A stretch of 19,149 bases of DNA from Muribaculaceae bacterium (lineage in GTDB: Bacteria > Bacteroidota > Bacteroidia > Bacteroidales > Muribaculaceae). The position numbers were made by a program, and so were the translations under genes. Shown here piece by piece: positions 15,634 through 19,149 of the stretch (positions within the stretch are counted from its first letter, which is position 1; every line of letters starts with the position of its first letter). Location: positions 1 to 19,149 of the forward strand of contig VSPG01000040.1 of assembly GCA_009775265.1 (NCBI GenBank), written 5' to 3'. The notes beneath the pieces were generated by a model, which was given only the letters and a program-made list of their open reading frames with translations, was not told the origin of the DNA and searched no databases.

Positions 15634-15645
15634 GCGCCGGGGCGC
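15634..15645. repeat. GC palindrome in leader of the 52-codon gene
   Basis: GCGCC and GGCGC are separated by only two bases and lie about 32 nt before the ATG of the 52-codon gene in otherwise A/T-rich DNA. It could be a protein-binding palindrome or the tip of an mRNA hairpin. No T-run follows on the minus strand; on the plus strand GTTTGATTTTT follows. Confidence 0.4.
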
Positions 15646-15715
15646 GTTTGATTTTTACGTGCGATTAAGTGGGAAGCTGTTTGAACCCGAACAAAAATTT
15701 GTAGAGAATTTTACT

Positions 15716-15739
15716 AAAAATGAAGTTCGCGCCATTTTT
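15716..15739. repeat. A/T-rich inverted repeat
   Basis: AAAAATG (15716-15722) and CATTTTT (15733-15739) form a 7-bp stem with a 10-nt loop containing GTTCGCGC. The T-rich arm makes it weakly terminator-like in both directions. It lies about 115 nt upstream of the 52-codon gene and could be a leader structure. Confidence 0.35.
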
Positions 15740-15782
15740 CTTAAAATTGTCGTATCACTTTTAGTGCCAATGAGAGCAGGGT

Positions 15783-15798
15783 GTCAAGCTCGCTTGAC
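15783..15798. repeat. Short perfect inverted repeat
   Basis: GTCAAGC (15783-15789) and GCTTGAC (15792-15798) form a perfect palindrome around TC, equivalent to a 6-bp stem with a CTCG tetraloop. It sits in the middle of the gene-free region and has no T-run on either side. A binding site for a dimeric regulator or part of an interspersed repeat are both possible. Confidence 0.45.
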
Positions 15799-15866
15799 CC
15801 ATGCCGAGTGCAGCCAAACTTGGGCGAAGCCAACGTTCGCCATCTCCGCAGCGACAAGTCCATATA

Positions 15867-15898
15867 CAAAGAAAGCCCTCGCGAGGTATCGCGAGGGC
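15867..15898 (-). terminator. Strong GC hairpin, second terminator-like element behind the barrel gene
   Basis: GCCCTCGCGA and TCGCGAGGGC form a perfect 10-bp stem closed by a tetraloop (TACC on the minus strand). On the minus strand it is followed by TTTCTTTG. It lies about 145 nt past the barrel stop, behind another terminator, so it may be a backup terminator or the 3' end of a small RNA. The plus strand shows no T-run. Confidence 0.6.
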
Positions 15899-15983
15899 GT
15901 ATGACGGAATAGGGATAGAAGCCGAACGGCGGAGACATCAGGCTCCGTTCACGATAGCCCGACGGCGCAGCCGGATTCCCACT

Positions 15984-16016
15984 AAAAGAAAACTCCGACA
16001 ATTACTGCCGGAGTTT
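15984..16016 (-). terminator. Intrinsic terminator of the barrel gene
   Basis: AAACTCCG (minus strand, 16016-16009) pairs with CGGAGTTT (15997-15990), extended by three inner pairs including one G-T. The stem runs into TTTTCTTTT (15992-15984). It begins 28 nt past the stop of the outer-membrane barrel gene, the usual place for its transcript end. Confidence 0.75.
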
Positions 16017-16043
16017 CTGCGGTTGCATGAAAAACTGTTGCTG

Positions 16044-18122
16044 TTATCTTCCTCCTGCGGTAGAGCGGTCGGCGTTGGCATCAACTTCCATGAGTTTCTG
16101 CGCTCCGCGTTTCTGACGGCCCCATTGCAGGTTGTATGATACGCTGATGTATGGCATACGCATATCGAGGCGCATGTGCTGCTCGTTGCGGTTCCATTTA
16201 CTCAGCGACTTGCTGCCTTGGTCGTATTTGCCGAACGGCATGATGACACCTGCGGAGAACTGCCATGACTTCCAGTTATAACTGAAGTCGATAATGTTCA
16301 GATTCTCGCCCCAACTGATTTTCTCACCCCAAAGGTCGCGCTGTGCCCTCACGTACTGACCGCTGAGCACGAAGCCCCAGTGCATAAGTTGTATATTTGC
16401 GTTGCCGCTCCATGCGTTGCTGTGATGCGTATAGCCGGTACCACGCATACGCTCCATGCGGAACTGAATATAACCGCTTGCCATTAACCAGTTCGGAATA
16501 ACTTCTATCTGCGGCGCAAGGAAGAACGAGAGGTTTTGCAGACCGCGGCTGTTTTCGTATGTGGTGATGAGTTTGTCGCCTTCCCATTGCAAAAGCGGTG
16601 TGATAGCGTTGGGCGACGTGAAGGCGCGGACACCGAACGAACCGCTGACGCGAGGCAGGTTGAAGCCGTAGCGGAAAGTGAGCATATATGAGTTGGCTGT
16701 CTTGAGATTCCGATTACCCACGCGCCACTGGAAACCATCGAGCTGCTGCGGCACGATGTTGGTTTCGGCCAATGACGGTGTGGATTGCCACGATGTGAAA
16801 TTCAGCCGGAAATTGTGATTCTGATTCAGCGAATATGTAATTGTGGCCTGTGGGCGCGGATTCCATGTGTGAGTGCCCTGATTGGTTTCTTTGAAAAGGA
16901 AATCAGTATACTGGACACCCATTCCGGCGGTGGCAGTCCATTTGCCGAAACGGTGGAAATATTCGGCGAAGATATAGATCTTGTCCTGACGCTGATGGAA
17001 GATGTCGCCGCCAAGACTCTCATATTGAGAACGGTTGCGATTAGCGGTGTATGAAGCTCCGGCGGTGAAACGCCCGTTGCGCCAGTTTTTGATGTAGTCG
17101 GCCTCTATGGCGTATGCCTGGTTACGGTCTTTGATATTGGTGTGAATATCGGTCAGATAGCTCGCTGCACCGGGCAACTGCTCGATATAATCCGAGTAAC
17201 TGCGTCCGAAATAAAACGAGCTGTTGAAGTTGACAATAAGCATCTGTTTATGTGCGAGATTCTGTTGCCAGTATAACGACAGGGAGGGGGTGCCGCCCTT
17301 GTCGCCGTGGGAGTCGGTCAAAAGGATATCGTCCGAGCCGTCGCTCAGCGACAGAAGCCCGTTATAGAGGAATTTGTCCGTGAGTTTATGGAACAGGCCG
17401 AACTCTGCCATGAATACAGTTGTATCAGGTTTGATGTAGCTATATGAGGCCCAGGCGTTGGCAAATGAATTGTCCATCGTGCCGCCGCGCGAAGTTTCAT
17501 CGCGGGTCAAAGTCGTGCCGTCGGAATATGTGAAGGTTTCCGTATAATCGCGATGTGTCTTTATCTTATTGGTAAGCTTGAAGTTGCCGCCGACTTCCCA
17601 TTGCGAACGACCTGTGTTGAATTTTGCATCGGCCATGTAGAAGCCCCATGCCTGATTTAGAGCCGGGCGAGCCTGAGCCATAAACGAGCCACCGACGGTT
17701 GGATTGGAGACGATGAAATTCAGCACATAGTTTGCGCCACCGTAGCGAAGGCCGGGGTTGTCGATCCATTCCACACGCTTGATGGTTTCGGGCAACAGGG
17801 TGCGCACCTGTTCAATTGATGATTCGCGACCATTGATTCGCACCTGTACCGACTGGCCTGCGGCCTGAATCGTGCCGAGCGCGTCGCTTACGGTCAGGGT
17901 CGGAATCATGAGATTGTTCAGTAGCTGAAGGCCGTTCTGCGAATGTTCCACAGCACTTTTAGATGGGTGATAGACATCCATATCAGCCTTGCGGATTACT
18001 TTTGGAGCCTGTATTACAATTTCCTTCAATTCCTGAGCCGGAATCGAATCGGCGGACTCCGTCTGCGCCACGACCGACATAGCGCAAGACAAGGCTGTTA
18101 TTGTTGTAATTATTGATTTCAT
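16044..18122 (-). CDS. Outer-membrane beta-barrel protein (TonB-receptor-like fold)
   Basis: A 692-residue exported outer-membrane protein. Signal peptide MKSIITTITALSCAMSVVA, cleavage probably before Gln20. A plug-like domain follows at about residues 35-145 (KEIVIQAP, VRINGRES, IKRVEWIDNPGLRYGG). The remaining 540 or so residues are alternating aromatic/polar beta strands typical of the Bacteroidetes 'outer membrane protein beta-barrel' family related to TonB-dependent receptors. It lacks the N-terminal carboxypeptidase-like domain of SusC proteins and has no SusD partner, so glycan import is unlikely to be its role; transport or assembly substrate is unknown. I chose the ATG at 18122, because the longer frame starts with a TTG inside the -7 promoter box. 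A Crp/Fnr-type regulator gene lies 67 nt upstream. Confidence 0.85.
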   Translation of the reverse strand: MKSIITTITALSCAMSVVAQTESADSIPAQELKEIVIQAPKVIRKADMDVYHPSKSAVEHSQNGLQLLNNLMIPTLTVSDALGTIQAAGQSVQVRINGRESSIEQVRTLLPETIKRVEWIDNPGLRYGGANYVLNFIVSNPTVGGSFMAQARPALNQAWGFYMADAKFNTGRSQWEVGGNFKLTNKIKTHRDYTETFTYSDGTTLTRDETSRGGTMDNSFANAWASYSYIKPDTTVFMAEFGLFHKLTDKFLYNGLLSLSDGSDDILLTDSHGDKGGTPSLSLYWQQNLAHKQMLIVNFNSSFYFGRSYSDYIEQLPGAASYLTDIHTNIKDRNQAYAIEADYIKNWRNGRFTAGASYTANRNRSQYESLGGDIFHQRQDKIYIFAEYFHRFGKWTATAGMGVQYTDFLFKETNQGTHTWNPRPQATITYSLNQNHNFRLNFTSWQSTPSLAETNIVPQQLDGFQWRVGNRNLKTANSYMLTFRYGFNLPRVSGSFGVRAFTSPNAITPLLQWEGDKLITTYENSRGLQNLSFFLAPQIEVIPNWLMASGYIQFRMERMRGTGYTHHSNAWSGNANIQLMHWGFVLSGQYVRAQRDLWGEKISWGENLNIIDFSYNWKSWQFSAGVIMPFGKYDQGSKSLSKWNRNEQHMRLDMRMPYISVSYNLQWGRQKRGAQKLMEVDANADRSTAGGR

Positions 18123-18149
18123 AGAGTTTGGGATTACAATTTCACGATG

Positions 18150-18157
18150 CAAAATTA
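18150..18157 (-). promoter_or_regulatory. -7 promoter element of the barrel gene
   Basis: TAATTTTG on the minus strand matches TAnnTTTG and stands 27 nt before the barrel ATG. The best -33 candidate (GTTG) is 23 nt upstream, longer than the usual 19-21 nt. Such a weak -33 region is what one expects of an activator-dependent promoter. This fits the regulator gene next door, but that link is inference. Confidence 0.5.
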
Positions 18158-18187
18158 ACGGGTGGCCGTATTATAGACGTCAACATT

Positions 18188-18202
18188 TGTCAAAAAGTGA
18201 CA
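18188..18202. promoter_or_regulatory. Dyad TGTCA-N5-TGACA upstream of the barrel promoter
   Basis: A perfect 5-bp dyad (18188-18192 and 18198-18202) overlaps the last codons of the regulator gene and lies 30-45 nt upstream of the barrel -7 box. It resembles a regulator half-site pair of the Crp/Fnr kind, though its 5-nt spacer differs from the classical Crp (N6) or Fnr (N4) arrangement. Because it overlaps codons it may be chance. Confidence 0.3.
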
Positions 18203-18771
18203 GTTGCGTCTAAATTTTTCCGCAAACGGCTCAGATGAGTCTGAGTTATATTCAGAAACGAGGCTATATCTTTGAGCGGAAATAGTGAAAACAAGTCGGG
18301 ATGTTTGGAAATAAGATCATTATAACGCTGTTGTGCTGTCTTGCAGTGCAAATCCACATATCTGCCATAGACAGTGGAAAATACTGCCTCGGTACCCAAC
18401 ATCACGATTTCGCGAAATTCAGAGTCTGTTTTAAGTCGCTCTCTGAGTTCAGCAGTAGAAATGCAATATATTACGCATGGGGTTTCGGCAATAACCGAAG
18501 TCCTCGCTTTCTGTCCTCGAAGCGAAAAGGGGAAATCAGTTACGAACTCTCCGGCAAACTCCAGTCCGACAACATGCTCTGAACCATCCTCGCCGTATGC
18601 CACATATTTCAGCGTGCCAGACTGAATATAACCGAAGTATCGGGCGACGTTACCGACAGTGAAGAAAGCCTCGCCTCGGTCATAGTGGCGTAAAACGCCC
18701 TCGCGCAAGCATAGATTACGCAGATAGTCTGCAGCCGGGCTTTCAATATATGTATTGAAGTTCTTTGTCAT
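18190..18771 (-). CDS. Crp/Fnr-family transcriptional regulator
   Basis: A 193-residue regulator with a cyclic-nucleotide-binding-like jelly roll (about residues 20-115; RGEAFFTVGNVARYFGYIQSG, FAGEFVTDFPF). A dimer helix follows, then a C-terminal helix-turn-helix (about 165-188; FPLKDIASFLNITQTHLSRLRK). The set of Arg and Glu residues that bind cAMP in E. coli Crp is not evident and there are no Fnr-type iron-sulfur cysteines near the N-terminus, so the ligand is unknown. This form is common in Bacteroidetes, where many lack a known effector. ATG at 18771. The barrel gene follows on the same strand after 67 nt and is the likeliest direct target. No consensus promoter was found upstream; a lone TAAATTTG at 19020-19027 (minus) has no matching -33. 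Confidence 0.88.
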   Translation of the reverse strand: MTKNFNTYIESPAADYLRNLCLREGVLRHYDRGEAFFTVGNVARYFGYIQSGTLKYVAYGEDGSEHVVGLEFAGEFVTDFPFSLRGQKARTSVIAETPCVIYCISTAELRERLKTDSEFREIVMLGTEAVFSTVYGRYVDLHCKTAQQRYNDLISKHPDLFSLFPLKDIASFLNITQTHLSRLRKNLDATVTF

Positions 18772-19009
18772 ATACAGTTGAACCGTGGCTCTCGGCTAAT
18801 TATTGTAAAAAGAAAGCGCGAGCCAACTATGCACGTCCTAAGTGATGGCCCTGAGAAAGCCAGTGAGCAGATGTAACAATAGCAGCCCACGCTATACGCG
18901 TGAGAACCACTATGCTATCCTTGCTCGAATGAAAGTTTCTCAGGTTTTCACTTACAAGATAAGCATAACGCTTCTTATTTTTCCAAAATGTCGTGGAGAG
19001 GTCATAGCC
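18772..19009. other. Unassigned region upstream of the regulator gene
   Basis: About 240 bases between the regulator start and the transposase remnant. An open frame on the plus strand from 18842 covers it, but its translation before about 19010 resembles nothing I know. A weak pairing GGCTC/GAGCC (18797-18826) lies just before the regulator ATG. The region should hold the regulator's promoter. Confidence 0.4.
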
Positions 19010-19149
19010 TTTCTGACGGCAAATTTAGCGAAAATATTTGAGAGAGAGGGCGTAATCGCGATAGAAAATTTGTATTGTGACAGGCCTTCGCTCGAACATG
19101 AAACAGCGTCTCATGCCGTTCTATGACAAGATGATGCTTCGTAAAAGGA
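19010..19149 (+). pseudogene. Broken IS982-like transposase fragment, cut by window edge
   Basis: The clear part is 19065-19149, reading KICIVTGLRSNMK and then QRLMPFYDKMMLRKR. It resembles the segment of IS982-family DDE transposases (V/ITxxRxNMKxxLMxxxDKxxLRKR) that comes just before the last catalytic Glu, which would lie beyond the window. The frame is closed by TAG at 19062. In another frame immediately upstream, 19010-19054 reads FLTANLAKIFEREGV, similar to what precedes that motif in the family. A net one-base shift near 19055-19064 would join the two. No start, 5' end or terminal inverted repeat is recognisable, so this is a decayed remnant, or at least a 5'-truncated copy, inserted opposite to all other genes. 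Family assignment is by eye. Confidence 0.6.

Larger units (their letters stand above)
15603..16043. other. Hairpin-rich intergenic region with no convincing gene
   Basis: About 440 bases between the barrel gene and the 52-codon gene. Open frames on both strands here (minus 15741-16001, plus 15632-15904, plus 15801-16139) are rich in Arg, Pro and Ser and show no domain, so I treat them as chance. The stretch holds two minus-strand terminator hairpins near the barrel gene, the short inverted repeat GTCAAGC/GCTTGAC (15783-15798), the A/T stem AAAAATG/CATTTTT (15716-15739) and the palindrome GCGCCGGGGCGC (15634-15645). Promoter elements for the 52-codon gene must also lie here, but I could not find a full consensus. 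Confidence 0.6.

Noticed and set aside
15741..16001. Minus-strand open frame of 86 codons behind the barrel gene
   Set aside because: It contains the barrel terminator's end and the 10-bp GC hairpin, is rich in Arg, Ser and Pro, and shows no domain or signal; more likely chance.
15801..16139. Plus-strand open frame of 112 codons
   Set aside because: It runs antisense into the barrel gene, and its Arg-rich composition is that of a shadow frame.
18160..18180. TATAAT-like box upstream of the barrel gene
   Set aside because: The nearest TTGACA is only 12 nt away, too close for an E. coli type promoter, and the phylum uses a different consensus.
18842..19126. Plus-strand open frame of 94 codons as an intact gene
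   Set aside because: Only its last third resembles a known family and in a broken frame; the first part is unlike any protein I know, so it is treated as part of a transposase remnant.
1..19149. CRISPR arrays, tRNA or rRNA genes, toxin-antitoxin or phage defence systems
   Set aside because: No regularly spaced repeats, tRNA cloverleaf, rRNA segments or defence domains were seen on reading through both strands.

Overview
The window looks like a chromosomal segment of a Bacteroidales bacterium, possibly Muribaculaceae-like. Three lines of evidence point there. Protein families include an RprX/RprY-type two-component system, a fused FeoA-FeoB, the ftsY-rimO pair, a SusC-like-fold barrel protein and a Bacteroidetes-type Crp/Fnr regulator. 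Three or four promoters fit the Bacteroidetes sigma pattern (TTTG, 19-21 nt, TAnnTTTG). Genes lack obvious Shine-Dalgarno sites. Every recognised intact gene lies on the minus strand, so transcription runs from right to left.

Layout, in the direction of transcription. (A) Right edge, 19149 to about 18772: the broken 3' part of an IS982-like transposase on the plus strand, then an unassigned leader. (B) 18771 to 16044: a Crp/Fnr-type regulator followed by an outer-membrane beta-barrel receptor-like protein. The barrel gene has its own -7 box and a strong terminator. (C) 16043 to 15444: a hairpin-rich intergenic stretch and a 52-codon gene with its own terminator. (D) 15331 to 5528: seven genes with overlaps or gaps of a few bases: ftsY, rimO, a menF-like isochorismate synthase, two SGNH-hydrolase-fold proteins, an MBOAT acyltransferase and feoAB. 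They look like one operon started from a promoter tucked into the preceding terminator. (E) 5474 to 2818: a deoxycytidylate deaminase-like enzyme, an S41 C-terminal processing protease and 5-formyltetrahydrofolate cyclo-ligase, with a promoter in front and a canonical terminator behind. (F) 2609 to 370: the histidine kinase and response regulator rprX-rprY, with a promoter matching consensus closely. (G) Left edge: a 61-codon two-helix membrane protein and tandem hairpins.

How the genes may work together. Unit D joins membrane targeting (FtsY), ribosome modification (RimO) and the first committed step of menaquinone synthesis to a cell-envelope module. In that module an MBOAT protein and two exported SGNH proteins probably move acyl groups onto an extracytoplasmic glycan. 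The unit ends with ferrous iron uptake. Unit E mixes nucleotide and folate salvage with envelope proteolysis. In unit B the regulator may control the barrel gene directly behind it. The most useful points for follow-up are the acyl-transfer trio inside a housekeeping operon, the nested terminator/promoter before ftsY, and the hairpin-rich region 15603-16043. All functions were read from motifs by eye; no database search was run.
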